Assembly: GCA_019359325.1 (NCBI GenBank)
Contig: JAHHHN010000019.1
Coordinates: 59,874-123,873, forward strand
Source: Mojavia pulchra JT2-VF2
Lineage (GTDB): Bacteria > Cyanobacteriota > Cyanobacteriia > Cyanobacteriales > Nostocaceae
DNA: 64,000 nucleotides
Direction of reading: 5' to 3'
The notes below the pieces were generated by a model. That model was not told where the DNA came from. It did no database searches and saw nothing but the letters and a program-made list of their open reading frames with translations. Below are positions 17,557 to 27,447 of the stretch, one piece after another; position 1 is the stretch's first letter; every line of letters begins with the position of its first letter. The position numbers and the translations under genes were made by a program.

Positions 17557-18280
17557 GAGAATTGGTCAGAGGGCTTCTCAAAATGATCTGGAAATTGTAG
17601 CTGGATTAGACATTTCCCCTCAGCAAATTCAGGAGTACAAAACAGAAGTTATAAAAGCGGAACAGTGGGTAAAGGGTGGTGTATCAGCAGCCGTTGCGGC
17701 CTCAACAGCAGGTGCTGGTGCAGTTACCTTAGCAAGAAGTGTAGGTACAGTATCTGTTTCCAGGTTCTTTGGATTGTGGACTACTGAAGTCGCTATCTCA
17801 AAACTTGGTGGTGCTGCTGCTTGGAATGCAACTTTAGCTTGGATGGGTGGTAGTAGTGCTGCGGTTGGTGGTGCTGTATTGGGAGGTATTACACTCGGCC
17901 CGGCATTGATGGTTGGGGGTTTTCAACTTGCGGGTAAGGGTGAAGAAGCTTTGACTAAATCGCGGGAGTATGAAGCAAAGGTCAACGTAGAGATTGCCAA
18001 TATAGAAGCAGCTCAAGATTTTCTCTTACAGGTTAAACGGCGAATAGTGGAACTTGCTAATTTAGTGTGTAATTTAAACAACCGTGCTAAAGCTGCACTT
18101 CAGGAGCTTGAAGCTCAACCTTTTGATCGCAGCCGTGATGCTAGCAAATTTCAAGAGGTAGCACTTTTAATTAAAGCACTAGCAGAAATTATGAAAACTC
18201 CTATTTTTGATAGTGAAGGGCTATTAAACCATGCTACTTTAACCATTCAAACTCAATACAAAACTCTGGGAGGTATTTAG
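17504..18280 (+). CDS. C-terminal part of the Ala/Gly-rich membrane-associated protein
   Basis: This 258-aa frame overlaps the preceding one by 53 nt. It has an N-terminal helical region, then a long Ala/Gly-rich hydrophobic stretch (about 55-150, including VSAAVAASTAGAGAVTLARS and AVGGAVLGGITLGPALMVGG) that could insert into membranes as glycine-zipper hairpins, and a C-terminal helical domain. The ATG at 17504 has no ribosome-binding site, which supports a single-base frameshift in what was one gene. Operon partner: the gene starting 2 nt after its stop. Function unknown; the layout (coiled coil, membrane hairpin, coiled coil, plus a coiled-coil partner) resembles membrane-active or pore-type proteins only in outline. 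Confidence 0.6.
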   Translation: MQIRVKQNTIAQFIAFIERIGQRASQNDLEIVAGLDISPQQIQEYKTEVIKAEQWVKGGVSAAVAASTAGAGAVTLARSVGTVSVSRFFGLWTTEVAISKLGGAAAWNATLAWMGGSSAAVGGAVLGGITLGPALMVGGFQLAGKGEEALTKSREYEAKVNVEIANIEAAQDFLLQVKRRIVELANLVCNLNNRAKAALQELEAQPFDRSRDASKFQEVALLIKALAEIMKTPIFDSEGLLNHATLTIQTQYKTLGGI

Positions 18281-18282
18281 CA

Positions 18283-18774
18283 ATGGTTTTACCAAGTATT
18301 GGTACAATAACTACTGCGGTTAAAGCCACACAATCCTTAGCAGGTATTGTTTCCAGTTACAAGCAAATTGGAGAGCAAGAACGAACTAAAAGGCGTGAGA
18401 TAGCAGCTTTGGAAAAAACACAATGTGTTGACATAGTTTCTTCTGCTTACTCTGAATACAAAATAATTGCCGAACAAGAACAGACAAAGCGGCGAGAGAT
18501 TGATGCTTGGGAAAAAGAAACAATTACCAAAATTAACGCCCAGCGAGATTTGCTGATGGCTTACTTGGATAAATCTTTTGATGAACGTGCAGAAAACTTT
18601 CGAGCTTTATTTGCTGTGGTTGATAGTGCGATCGCATCTGGTAATAACGATCAACTAGCTCTTACCTTAAATACAATCACAGAAATTGCTAAATCAAGCC
18701 CATTCAAAGAACTTGCCAACTTAGCTGCTGTCCGCGCTGCTCTTGATGATCCAGATCATGAGTGGACATTTTGA
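18283..18774 (+). CDS. Helical coiled-coil protein, partner of the preceding gene
   Basis: This 163-aa, mostly helical, charged protein starts 2 nt after the previous stop and is surely co-transcribed. It contains two related segments, KQIGEQERTKRREIAALEK (about 27-45) and IAEQEQTKRREIDAWEK (about 64-80), apparently an internal duplication that forms a coiled coil. The C-terminal half (ENFRALFAVVDSAIASGNND and onwards) resembles a helical bundle. No membrane segment beyond a weak N-terminal one (VLPSIGTITTAVKATQSLAGI). The family is not recognised. Confidence 0.65.
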   Translation: MVLPSIGTITTAVKATQSLAGIVSSYKQIGEQERTKRREIAALEKTQCVDIVSSAYSEYKIIAEQEQTKRREIDAWEKETITKINAQRDLLMAYLDKSFDERAENFRALFAVVDSAIASGNNDQLALTLNTITEIAKSSPFKELANLAAVRAALDDPDHEWTF

Positions 18775-18934
18775 TTTTATAGTAGAGCGATCGCCTTCCC
18801 AAAAACTCTAAAAGCCTGCGGAGGCAAGCTTCGTTATTATAGCCCCAGGCTTCCAGCCTGAGGGCTTCTTCGTGCGTTACATTGCAGTAAATTCCAGTAT
18901 GATATTTTGCAATACTAATTGATTGAACAGGACT

Positions 18935-19177
18935 ATGAGCAAAGAAAATATAACATTTCGGATAGATAGCGATCAGAAAGCAAAACTTGATGCCATTGCC
19001 GCAGGAATAAATCGCGATCGCAGTTAAATATTGAATAAGGCAATAGAAGCTTATCTGGAGATGCACCAGTGGCAGATTGAGGAAATTAAAAAGGGTATTA
19101 CTGAAGCCGAAACAGGAGATTTTGCTAGTGACGAAGAAGTAAAAGCAAATTTTGCAAAACTCACTAATGCAAATTAA
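18935..19177 (+). pseudogene. Ribbon-helix-helix (CopG-type) antitoxin gene with an in-frame stop
   Basis: From the ATG at 18935 the frame encodes MSKENITFRIDSDQKAKLDA and AIAAGINRDRS, then TAA at 19025, then continues without a break as ILNKAIEAYLEMHQWQIEEI to the stop at 19175-19177. This is a complete ribbon-helix-helix antitoxin of about 80 residues in which one codon (normally Tyr in RS-Y-ILNKAI) has become TAA. No ParE/RelE toxin frame follows. It is therefore a nonsense pseudogene or a sequencing error. A reinitiated product from the ATG at 19060 would lack the DNA-binding part. Confidence 0.8.
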
Positions 19178-19220
19178 TTCATCGATATTTATTAGCGTTT
19201 ATCGGCGGTTAATTTATTTC

Positions 19221-19499
19221 TTAAAAATCTTCATCATCAACAAAAAACTCGGCATCTTCATCCAATCGAGAATTACCCCGCCTAGAATCAGCAAGACCCC
19301 ATAGGGGTTGCAGCACTGCTATACCTATTAACCCAACACAAACACAAAAAGCCAGCACTAAACCTACTGGTATTTGAATCGATTGTAATGTAAAGAATTT
19401 TAACCGTACTAGTGTGGCGTTTTGTACTGAGATAATAGCGATCGCCATTACCCAAACAGCTACAACTACAGATATCAATAAATTAGCAATAGTTTTCAT
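19221..19499 (-). CDS. LapA/DUF1049 domain membrane protein
   Basis: This is a protein of about 92 aa, starting at MKTIANLL; the frame is open 16 codons further upstream. It has two transmembrane helices (about 5-27 and 45-67) with the LapA-type SVQNATLVRLKFF segment between them, then an acidic tail (LDEDAEFFVDDEDF). LapA proteins are small inner-membrane proteins linked in other bacteria to envelope lipid homeostasis; the cyanobacterial role is not known. A second LapA-like gene lies at 62629-63333. Confidence 0.75.
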   Translation of the reverse strand: MKTIANLLISVVVAVWVMAIAIISVQNATLVRLKFFTLQSIQIPVGLVLAFCVCVGLIGIAVLQPLWGLADSRRGNSRLDEDAEFFVDDEDF

Positions 19500-19715
19500 A
19501 TTTAGTAAGCTATTGTGCTTACAAACTGCATTATTAAAATTGTACATAAATCACTTAAACCTTCTCCCCTGCGCCTCTGCTCCCCTGCCCCCCTGCGGTC
19601 TAAACTGCAAATTAGATGCTTAATAGCTTATTATGCATAAACACCCAGAGGGCAGTTCCCCCCTGGATGTGGCTTTCCTATTTGCAAGCAAAAAGGAGTT
19701 GGGGATCAGGTGTTT

Positions 19716-21152
19716 TTAAACTCCCACTGCTTCTAAATTAGCAATCACGGTCTCTAATTCCTGAGCGATTTGGGTGAGTTTTTCTTGTGAGTTAGTTTCT
19801 AGGTAGACGCGTACCAGTGGTTCTGTACCAGAAGGACGGAGTAATACCCAGCTTCCTTCTTCTAAGTAGAGCTTAATCCCGTCTTTGCGACCGACTTCTT
19901 TGACTTTAATTCCTGCAACTTGTGAGGGTGGATTTTTTGTAAAAGAGTCGATGACTGCGGTTTTGTGAGATTCGGTCAGATGTAAGTCGAGACGGTTGTT
20001 GTAAAGCGGGCCGTCGGCTTCCGCGATCGCTTCTTTGACTAGCTGACTTAAAGGTTTACCTTCATAGGCGATCGCTTCTGCTACTAGCATATCGGCTAAA
20101 ATACCGTCTTTTTCGGGAATATGCCCGATAATACTTAAACCGCCTGATTCTTCTCCACCAATCAGTACGGTAGTTTCACGCATTTTTTCACCAATGTATT
20201 TAAAGCCTACAGCTGTTTCATAAATTTGCAGCCCGTATTTAGCCGCGAAATTATCTAACAGGTGAGTTGTAGCTACTGTGCGGACAATAGCGCCAGTTTT
20301 GCCTTTATTTTTGATTAAATGACGTGCTAACAATAGCAGCACAGTGTTTGGGGTGAGGACGTTGCCTTGTTCATCCACAATCCCAAAGCGATCGCTATCC
20401 CCATCTGTCGCCAAACCCAGATCCGCTTGATCGGCGCGTACTGCTTCCACTAACTCAACTAATTGTTCACCTTTGGGTTCTGGCATTCCACCGCCAAATA
20501 GCACATCCCGCCAAGCGTGGAAACTTTCTAACTGAACGCCACTTTGTTGCAAAACTTCATCTAAATAACCACGAGAAGTAGAATACAGCGCATCGTATTT
20601 TACTTTCAGCTGGGCGCTTTTTATCTTTTCTACATCAAATAGGGTGTAGATGAATTGCAGATAATCAGGTTTCGGATCGAAAATAGAAATAGAACCCGAT
20701 GGGCTACTACTGGGCGGAGCATCCGATGCACTTTCTATATTTGCCACAATAGTATCAGTAATCTCTGGAGTGGCAGGGCCAGCATAGTCAGGAATATATT
20801 TTATTCCACAGTAAGGTGCAGGATTATGGCTAGCAGTAAACATCAACGCCCCAGCTGAATTTAGGTGACGGGCGTTGTATGCAATCACTGGTGTGGGGCA
20901 ATCCCGATCAGTAACTTTAACCGTCCACCCCAAGTCTGCCAGGACTTGGGCGGCTGTTTGGGCAAACTGGTCAGCTAAAAATCGAGTATCGTAGGCAACG
21001 AGTACTGGTCTGTCTTTGCTATAGGCCGTTTCGAGGTAGCTGGCGATCGCCCTTGTGACTTTCCTCACGTTGGGAAAAGTAAAATCATCGGCGATAATAC
21101 CTCGCCATCCATCCGTACCAAATTTAATTTTGCTGGAATTGCTACGGTTGCT
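19716..21152 (-). CDS. Phosphoglucomutase/phosphomannomutase family protein
   Basis: This is an alpha-D-phosphohexomutase of about 478 aa that interconverts hexose 1- and 6-phosphates in sugar-nucleotide and glycogen metabolism. Residues: catalytic Ser loop TASHNPAPYCGIK, metal-binding DGDSDRFG, sugar-binding GGEESGG and phosphate-binding RPSGTEPLVRVY. The start chosen is the ATG at 21152 (MSNRSNSSKIKFGTDGWRG). The frame extends to 21248, but the extra 32 residues come from a repeat-like sequence (CGCAAAGCGTGCGTAGC) and would leave only 12 bp to the divergent nuclease gene. The substrate preference (glucose, mannose or glucosamine) is not decidable; the GGEESGG motif favours glucose/mannose. 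Confidence 0.9.
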   Translation of the reverse strand, partial: SNRSNSSKIKFGTDGWRGIIADDFTFPNVRKVTRAIASYLETAYSKDRPVLVAYDTRFLADQFAQTAAQVLADLGWTVKVTDRDCPTPVIAYNARHLNSAGALMFTASHNPAPYCGIKYIPDYAGPATPEITDTIVANIESASDAPPSSSPSGSISIFDPKPDYLQFIYTLFDVEKIKSAQLKVKYDALYSTSRGYLDEVLQQSGVQLESFHAWRDVLFGGGMPEPKGEQLVELVEAVRADQADLGLATDGDSDRFGIVDEQGNVLTPNTVLLLLARHLIKNKGKTGAIVRTVATTHLLDNFAAKYGLQIYETAVGFKYIGEKMRETTVLIGGEESGGLSIIGHIPEKDGILADMLVAEAIAYEGKPLSQLVKEAIAEADGPLYNNRLDLHLTESHKTAVIDSFTKNPPSQVAGIKVKEVGRKDGIKLYLEEGSWVLLRPSGTEPLVRVYLETNSQEKLTQIAQELETVIANLEAVGV

Positions 21153-21260
21153 CATTTTTGCCACTGTCTCCCGTCCAACTTCACTACTATAGGAAGCTTC
21201 CCGCAAAGCGTGCGTAGCCGCAAGTATCTTTAGCGTATTTTTTCTCACTGCCTATTAGCA

Positions 21261-22118
21261 ATGACAATCCCCGATCGACCTTTTGTCAGTTATCACCTTT
21301 GGTCTTTAGTTGCCCCAGCTACAGGGCAAGAACGTTGGCATTGCCAGATGAGACGGGGGTTTGTCAAAGCACGTCAGCATGAACCCCAAGTTAAAGCGCT
21401 ATTAGCCAAGGCAACTGCACCCCAGCGGATTGGTATACTCGCTCAAAAAGGCGTTTATGAATTTCATCATCATACACATCTATTAAATCAATCAGACGGT
21501 GTAGAAAAAGTTGCCAAGCTACTGCAATTAAGCCACTCATCGGATGAAGTTCAACAGCGCGTGTTGCAAATTTTGCAAAAATATCATAATGCTCCGTTGC
21601 TCTCAGATAAACACATCATTCAATTAACTCCGGGCGACGAGGGCTTTCCCAAACCAATTTTAATTGACCAAGATGATTATTGCTTCCGTTTATATGCAGC
21701 AATGGACTGCGTTTTTACTGATTCTGATCATCGTATTTTGCATATTGTAGATTTTAAAACTGGTAAAGCTACTTTTGACCAGCGACAGGCATTAGTTTAC
21801 CTGCTAGCTGCCCATTATCTTTACCCTGGACGTGAAGCTGTAGCATCCTTTTATAACCTAGAACTTTGTAAAAAATCTGATCTAATTAGCATTAATAATA
21901 CTGAATTAGAATCCTTAGAATTCGAGTTAGCTAACGTTGCCCAAAAGCATCAGCAAGATTTACAAAAATATCACCAAGAAACTAGTGATTTCAGCAAAAT
22001 ATTTCCGCCAAATCCAGGTTCTCACTGCCGCTTCTGCCCATTTAACTCAATCTGTGATTTTTCCGAGATTAAATCGTCTTTACCACATCCATTGCCAATT
22101 TTAAAAGTTAATGGGTAA
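21261..22118 (+). CDS. PD-(D/E)XK nuclease family protein (RecB/Cas4-like)
   Basis: This 285-aa protein has the RecB-type nuclease core HIVDFKTGK (about 165-173) with Asp and Lys of the PD-(D/E)XK site, followed by QALVYLLAAHYLYPG (the QxxxY helix). The C-terminal HCRFCPFNSICDF (about 255-267) has three cysteines in the arrangement that, with one N-terminal cysteine (for example near 30), ligates a 4Fe-4S cluster in Cas4/AddB-type nucleases. No CRISPR array or cas gene is near. It is divergent from the phosphohexomutase. A role in DNA repair is likely; the partner helicase is not here. Confidence 0.8.
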   Translation: MTIPDRPFVSYHLWSLVAPATGQERWHCQMRRGFVKARQHEPQVKALLAKATAPQRIGILAQKGVYEFHHHTHLLNQSDGVEKVAKLLQLSHSSDEVQQRVLQILQKYHNAPLLSDKHIIQLTPGDEGFPKPILIDQDDYCFRLYAAMDCVFTDSDHRILHIVDFKTGKATFDQRQALVYLLAAHYLYPGREAVASFYNLELCKKSDLISINNTELESLEFELANVAQKHQQDLQKYHQETSDFSKIFPPNPGSHCRFCPFNSICDFSEIKSSLPHPLPILKVNG

Positions 22119-22229
22119 TTGGGGATTGGGCATGGGGCACATTGATTACTAATTATTCTCCTCTGCTCCCCTTCCTTCTGCCTTGTCATAACTTGATTAA
22201 ATTTTCGTGTGGTAACCACATTAACTGCG

Positions 22230-22333
22230 GTGGTAATACTGTTTCACTTTAAGATTGATACAAATAGGCAGCAGGGGGAAAGAATTAAAAAGCAATCATT
22301 TGTATCAGGCATTTCGTGAAATTGTATAACCAC
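22230..22333. mobile_element. MITE-like fold-back element
   Basis: The 36-nt arms are inverted repeats of each other with 27 of 36 positions matching. The outer arm starts GTGGTAATAC and ends (inverted) GTATAACCAC. The inner 10 bp TGATACAAAT/ATTTGTATCA is perfect. About 32 nt lie between the arms. It has no coding capacity; probably a small non-autonomous inverted-repeat transposon. Confidence 0.6.
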
Positions 22334-22342
22334 ACTAACTAG

Positions 22343-22505
22343 GGAAGAAATTACCAATGCCCAATGCCCCATGACGGCAGTTGCTACCCTGCGGGAAGCC
22401 ACCCTCCGGGTGTCTACAAGCCGGGGAACCCTTTCGGCAGTCGCTCATGGGGGAAACCCCCAAGACCGCGCTGCCTCATCAACGCACTGCCTCCCCCATG
22501 CCCAT
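22343..22505. repeat. Dispersed GC-rich repeat, copy 1
   Basis: This shares blocks with 44264-44345: ATGACGGCAGTTGCTAC, CGGGGAACCCTTTCGGCA and CAACGCACTGCCTCCCC. Inside are small palindromes such as CACCCTCCGGGTG. It is a dispersed spacer repeat. Confidence 0.7.
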
Positions 22506-22520
22506 TTTCAAGGCACTTAA

Positions 22521-24206
22521 TCAAAAAGGTGGTAATTCTTCAAGAATTGTGAACCGAATATGATTAATTGCCAGGTCGCCAAGAGGGATATCTTCTTTAG
22601 TGAAACGTACACCTTTACTGCTCAATGTTTCAAAAGAAATACCCTTGCCAATTTCGATGTGATACCAGCATAAACCCATAAAAAAGCGCGTGGGATAAGG
22701 GCCGTTATCTCCCACATCATCAGGGTTAGATTCCATTGGCAACCAGCCAAGATTCGGTATGTAGAACTCTAACCAAACATGGTTAAAGTCTGGTTGCAGG
22801 GGAACACCTTGCAGTTCACCATGAGCAGGGCATTTATACCTACCTACAGTACGACAGGGAATGCCATTCAAACGGCATAAAGCCAGCAAGACACCCACAT
22901 ATTCACCACAGGAACCAACACCTCGTTCCAAAACGATATCTGGCGTATCAATGTAAGGCTTGATACCATAAGACAACTCATCGTAGACGTAATTACGGAT
23001 ACTATACATTTTCCGCAGCAGATTGGTTTCTGAGCCAACTGCTTCGCGGGAGGCACGGCGAACAATGGTAGTATCCATTGCTAAATCGTCATCGTCTACC
23101 AAGTAGCGAGTTTCAAATTCTGGCGATAGTTCGGGAATATTTTCTACATCTCTGGGGGTGAGGCGATATTTAATTCCTCGAACTTCCAAAAGTGCTTTCC
23201 AACCAAATATATGGCGTTCTCCTGGAGTGAGGGTATCAAATTTAAATACTGCTACCCGTTGCCCATCGATTACTTCTTCTGTAAAAGGCAGACCAACGGG
23301 TTCAACCTGTTTCACCTTTTGGCGCTCAGTTTCTGATGGTAAGGCTATGCGCCACTCTAAATCTGTTAAATAAACTTCTTCTAAGGGAGAAATTTCTTCA
23401 ACATAGGACATTTCGATGAGATAGCCGTTAGAGAGGGCGTAGCGTTTCTCTGGCTCGTAATGATAGTAAAGGGGATGAATAAAAGTGCGATCGCGGTAGG
23501 TTAGCTCATGATTAGGATCGGCATTGGGGTTATCCCGAATGTAAGGTTCCTCTGAGGCATAAGCGACAAAAAGACTTTCTTTCGCTGTTTCAGCATTTTT
23601 ATGTATGGCTATGCCTGTGGGCGAGTCAAAGGGTGTCAGCACACTGAATCGAATTTCTCCAGTGGCCCTGTCTATAGAGTAGACTGTTTGCTCTAGGCGA
23701 TCGCTAACCCACAGAGTATCTTGGTTGACTGCTAAATTTTCTACTCCGACCCCAGGTGCATAAAACCTGGTAATTTCACGTCGCGTGTCACTGTCATAAA
23801 TCAAAATGTAGCCTAGTTTTTGGCAACTGACGTACACTGTTGATTCCCAAACAGCAACACCATCAGCCGGATAAGGCAATGTCACAAAATGCTCTAGACC
23901 TAAAGAATTCAGCTTGCACCGATAAACACTGTTGCCACGGGTTACCCAAAGGTTATCTTCCCATACTGCTAAACCTGTGACATCGCTAAATTCCTGGACT
24001 TGGTGGGGATTGATAATTTTACTGTTATCAGATATTGGATCAATCTCTAGCAGATGTCCTTTGAGAGTATCAATAGCGATAAGTGTATCTTTAATGAAAG
24101 CAATGCCACCCAATGCGGCAGCACTAAGCGGTCGAATTGTTCTTTGCCCAAACATCTGGCTAACGGTCATATTGGGGAGTGCAAAACTCATATTAAGCAT
24201 ATTCAT
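22521..24206 (-). CDS. Transglutaminase-domain protein with N-terminal beta-propeller-like region
   Basis: This is a protein of about 561 aa. The N-terminal 260 residues contain repeated YWTD/NHL/SMP-30-like blades (IAFIKDTLIAIDTLKGHLLE, LAVWEDNLWVTRGN, LAVNQDTLWVSDRLE). The C-terminal part is a transglutaminase-like Cys protease fold: GVGSCGEYVGVLLALCR carries the catalytic Cys, DFNHVWLEFYIP the His, and NPDD the likely Asp. No signal peptide is evident, so it is probably cytosolic. The frame opens with a TTG at 24257; I use the first ATG, at 24206, and ATGs at 24200 and 24191 are alternatives. Its role and substrate are unknown. Confidence 0.78.
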   Translation of the reverse strand: MNMLNMSFALPNMTVSQMFGQRTIRPLSAAALGGIAFIKDTLIAIDTLKGHLLEIDPISDNSKIINPHQVQEFSDVTGLAVWEDNLWVTRGNSVYRCKLNSLGLEHFVTLPYPADGVAVWESTVYVSCQKLGYILIYDSDTRREITRFYAPGVGVENLAVNQDTLWVSDRLEQTVYSIDRATGEIRFSVLTPFDSPTGIAIHKNAETAKESLFVAYASEEPYIRDNPNADPNHELTYRDRTFIHPLYYHYEPEKRYALSNGYLIEMSYVEEISPLEEVYLTDLEWRIALPSETERQKVKQVEPVGLPFTEEVIDGQRVAVFKFDTLTPGERHIFGWKALLEVRGIKYRLTPRDVENIPELSPEFETRYLVDDDDLAMDTTIVRRASREAVGSETNLLRKMYSIRNYVYDELSYGIKPYIDTPDIVLERGVGSCGEYVGVLLALCRLNGIPCRTVGRYKCPAHGELQGVPLQPDFNHVWLEFYIPNLGWLPMESNPDDVGDNGPYPTRFFMGLCWYHIEIGKGISFETLSSKGVRFTKEDIPLGDLAINHIRFTILEELPPF

Positions 24207-24470
24207 GTAACCGTTTAGCACGCCTAGAATAAATTGTGGTACTTCCCATGTGACCAAGCTTCAGACTTGTGTTGCTTACAATTATCGGTGCAATATGTTC
24301 CAAAAAAACTCTTCCGTAAGAAATAAGACATCCAGGCCAATAGAGGAGAAATTGGCAAATCTTAACAATCACATTTACACTGGTACAGCTTAGTAAAAGC
24401 CCTAATGTAACTTTAGTTGATGGTTTTCCAGCCATCACTAAATTATGATCAAATTTTGTAACCATTTCCT

Positions 24471-27341
24471 GTGACGTACACGATGTCTGCTAATTCTCTG
24501 CCTGAAGGTGCCGCCGTTTGGCATAGTTTAGAAGTTGATAAAGCGCTAGACCTGCTTGATAGTAATGCAGACAGTGGCTTAACACCCCAAGAAGTTGAAC
24601 AGCGGTTGCAAAAATACGGCCCCAACGAACTAGAAGAACATGGTGGCCGCAGCGCTTGGGAGATTCTGCTAGATCAGTTCAAGAACATCATGTTGTTGAT
24701 GCTGATTGCTGTAGCCATAATTTCTGGCGTTTTAGACCTAGTGGCTTGGCGAGGAGGCAACCTCAAGCCTGGTGAAGTACCATTCAAAGATACGATCGCT
24801 ATCATGGCGATTGTAATCCTCAATGGCATTTTGGGCTATGTGCAAGAAAGCCGTGCCGAAAAAGCCCTCGCCGCCCTCAAAAAACTATCTTCTCCCTTAG
24901 TGCGAGTTATCCGCGATCGCAAACTGGTAGAAGTAGCAGCCAAGGAACTAGTACCAGGGGATGTAATGCTGCTGGAAGCTGGGGTGCAGATAGCCGCTGA
25001 TGGCCGCTTAATTGAACAATCTAATTTACAAATCCGGGAATCGGCACTAACTGGTGAGGCCGAAGCTGTGAATAAACAGGCAACTTTGCATTTGCCTGAA
25101 GAAACATCACTAGGGGATCGCCTCAATCTTGTATTTCAAGGAACGGAAGTCGTCCAAGGACGAGGCAAGGTTTTAGTCACCAACACCGGGATGCAAACTG
25201 AACTAGGCAAAATTGCTGCCATGTTGCAAGCGGTGGAAAGTGAACCTACGCCATTACAACAGCGGATGACTCAACTAGGCAATGTCTTAGTCAGCGGTTC
25301 TTTAATTCTCGTAGGAATCGTCGTCATCGGCGGTATCATCCAGGCACGAGGTTTTAGCAACATCCAAGAACTCCTAGAAATTTCCTTAAGTATGGCAGTT
25401 GCCGTAGTACCTGAAGGTCTACCAGCCGTCATCACCGTAACTCTGGCACTGGGAACACAGCGGATGGTGCGCCGCAATGCCTTGATTCGCAAATTACCAG
25501 CGGTAGAAACCTTGGGTTCTGTAACTACCATTTGTTCTGATAAAACAGGCACACTGACTCAGAATAAAATGGTGGTGCAATCAGTTTATACAAATAATTC
25601 TACTTTTCGCGTTACAGGCGAAGGTTATGCTCCCACAGGCGATTTTCAATTAAATGGACAAAAAATTTCTGTAGATGAGTATCCAGAAATCGCAGCTTTG
25701 CTGGTCGCCTGTGCCGTTTGTAATGATTCTGTGCTGCAAAAAGAAACCGGGGAATGGGCGATTTTAGGCGACCCCACCGAAGGCGCATTGCTCACACTGG
25801 CGGGAAAAGCTGGCATCGAAAAAGACCAGTGGGGTAGTAAATTACCCAGAGTGTCAGAGTTTCCCTTTTCTTCAGAACGCAAGCGCATGAGCGTAATTTC
25901 TCAAGTTGAAGAAGTCGCTACAGGCGAATCTTCTTTGAGAGGGCTTGACCCTGCGATCGCTGGCTTTTTGCAATCAGAAAATTACTTAATGTTTACCAAA
26001 GGTTCGCCAGAGTTAACCTTGGCACGTTGCAGTCAAATTTATCTGGGAACACACTCAGCACCCTTAACTGAAGAACAACGCCAAAAAATTCTTGCAGAAA
26101 ACGACCAAATGGCGAGTAAAGGGTTGCGGGTGTTAGGTTTTGCCTACAAACCCCTCGCGGAAGTCCCGCCAGAAGGCTCAGATGAAACATCAGAGCAAGA
26201 GTTGGTGTGGTTGGGATTGGTGGGTATGCTGGACGCACCACGCCCAGAGGTGAGAGCAGCAGTCCAAGAATGTCGGGAAGCTGGTATCCGGCCAGTGATG
26301 ATTACTGGTGACCATCAGTTGACAGCAAAGGCGATCGCAACTGATTTAGGTATAGCAGAGGAAGGCGCTCGCGTCCTTACAGGTCAAGAATTGCAGCGGA
26401 TGAGCGACGAAGAATTAGAGAAAAACGTTGACCTGGTAAGCATATATGCGAGAGTTTCTCCAGAACACAAGCTGCGAATTGTTAAAGCTTTGCAACGTCG
26501 CGGCAGATTTGTAGCCATGACAGGCGATGGTGTCAACGATGCCCCAGCACTTAAACAAGCTGACATTGGTATTGCTATGGGCATTACAGGCACCGATGTG
26601 AGTAAAGAAGCCAGTGACATGGTACTGCTAGATGATAACTTCGCCACTATTGTCGCCGCTACCAAGGAAGGTAGAGTTGTTTACACCAATATCCGCCGTT
26701 TTATTAAATACATTTTAGGTAGTAACATCGGCGAAGTGCTGACAATTGCCGCTGCACCTTTAATCGGGTTAGGCGGTGTTCCCCTGACACCTTTGCAAAT
26801 TCTCTGGATGAACTTGGTAACAGACGGTTTACCAGCCCTAGCATTAGCTGTAGAACCTCCTGAGCCAGATGTGATGAAGCGTCCGCCCTTCAGTCCCCGT
26901 GAAAGTATCTTTGCTAGGGGATTGGGTTCTTATATGATTCGCATTGGTATTATCTTTGCGATTATCTCAATTGCCTTAATGTGGTGGGCTTATAGCCATA
27001 CTCATGCACCTGGGTATCAACGTAATCCTGAGACTTGGAAGACTATGGTATTTACAACTCTTTGTATTGCCCAAATGGGTCATGCTATAGCTATTCGCTC
27101 AAATAATCGGCTGGCTATAGAGATGAATCCTTTCTCCAATCTCTTTGTGTTGGGAGCTGTGGTTGTCACCACAATTTTGCAGTTGATGCTAATTTACGTT
27201 CCACCTCTGCGAAACTTCTTTGGTACTCACCTGTTAGATAGTACAGAGTTGGCTGTTTGTATTGGTTTCAGTGCCTTGATGTTTGTTTGGGTGGAATTGG
27301 AGAAGATATTCTTCCGGTTGGTTGGCAAAAAGACTGTGTGA
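24471..27341 (+). CDS. Cation-transporting P-type ATPase, Ca2+-type (PacL-like)
   Basis: This 956-aa P2-type ATPase exports cations across the plasma membrane. The N-terminal cation-ATPase domain (about 15-85) is followed by M1-M4 with [20 protein letters not shown], the phosphorylation motif [11 protein letters not shown] (about 360), the nucleotide-binding domain with KGSPE, and the hinge [12 protein letters not shown]. Ca-site residues of SERCA are present: Glu of PEGLP (M4), Asn and Glu of GSNIGEVLT (M5), and Asn, Thr and Asp of NLVTDGLPA (M6). That pattern favours Ca2+ transport with two sites. The frame begins with GTG at 24471; the ATG at 24483 is an alternative start. It is divergent from the transglutaminase gene and upstream of recF. 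Confidence 0.9.
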   Translation: MTYTMSANSLPEGAAVWHSLEVDKALDLLDSNADSGLTPQEVEQRLQKYGPNELEEHGGRSAWEILLDQFKNIMLLMLIAVAIISGVLDLVAWRGGNLKPGEVPFKDTIAIMAIVILNGILGYVQESRAEKALAALKKLSSPLVRVIRDRKLVEVAAKELVPGDVMLLEAGVQIAADGRLIEQSNLQIRESALTGEAEAVNKQATLHLPEETSLGDRLNLVFQGTEVVQGRGKVLVTNTGMQTELGKIAAMLQAVESEPTPLQQRMTQLGNVLVSGSLILVGIVVIGGIIQARGFSNIQELLEISLSMAVAVVPEGLPAVITVTLALGTQRMVRRNALIRKLPAVETLGSVTTICSDKTGTLTQNKMVVQSVYTNNSTFRVTGEGYAPTGDFQLNGQKISVDEYPEIAALLVACAVCNDSVLQKETGEWAILGDPTEGALLTLAGKAGIEKDQWGSKLPRVSEFPFSSERKRMSVISQVEEVATGESSLRGLDPAIAGFLQSENYLMFTKGSPELTLARCSQIYLGTHSAPLTEEQRQKILAENDQMASKGLRVLGFAYKPLAEVPPEGSDETSEQELVWLGLVGMLDAPRPEVRAAVQECREAGIRPVMITGDHQLTAKAIATDLGIAEEGARVLTGQELQRMSDEELEKNVDLVSIYARVSPEHKLRIVKALQRRGRFVAMTGDGVNDAPALKQADIGIAMGITGTDVSKEASDMVLLDDNFATIVAATKEGRVVYTNIRRFIKYILGSNIGEVLTIAAAPLIGLGGVPLTPLQILWMNLVTDGLPALALAVEPPEPDVMKRPPFSPRESIFARGLGSYMIRIGIIFAIISIALMWWAYSHTHAPGYQRNPETWKTMVFTTLCIAQMGHAIAIRSNNRLAIEMNPFSNLFVLGAVVVTTILQLMLIYVPPLRNFFGTHLLDSTELAVCIGFSALMFVWVELEKIFFRLVGKKTV

Positions 27342-27447
27342 AAGGGCTGGAAATGAAGGAGATCGGGAATATGTGGAGAGTAATTTCCCCGCGTTTCCCG
27401 TTTTCCTTGCCTGCTTGTCCTCTTCTCCATCTCCTCATCTTTTGACT

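Larger units (their letters stand above)
22119..22520. other. Intergenic region filled with repeats
   Basis: This comprises a fold-back element (22230-22333) and a dispersed palindromic repeat (22343-22505). Open stretches on the plus strand at 22364-22563 fall in repeats and are not genes. Confidence 0.6.

Noticed and set aside
27283..27447. Longer N-terminus for recF
   Set aside because: The upstream codons overlap the P-ATPase gene in another frame, and the RecF N-terminus clearly begins at 27448.
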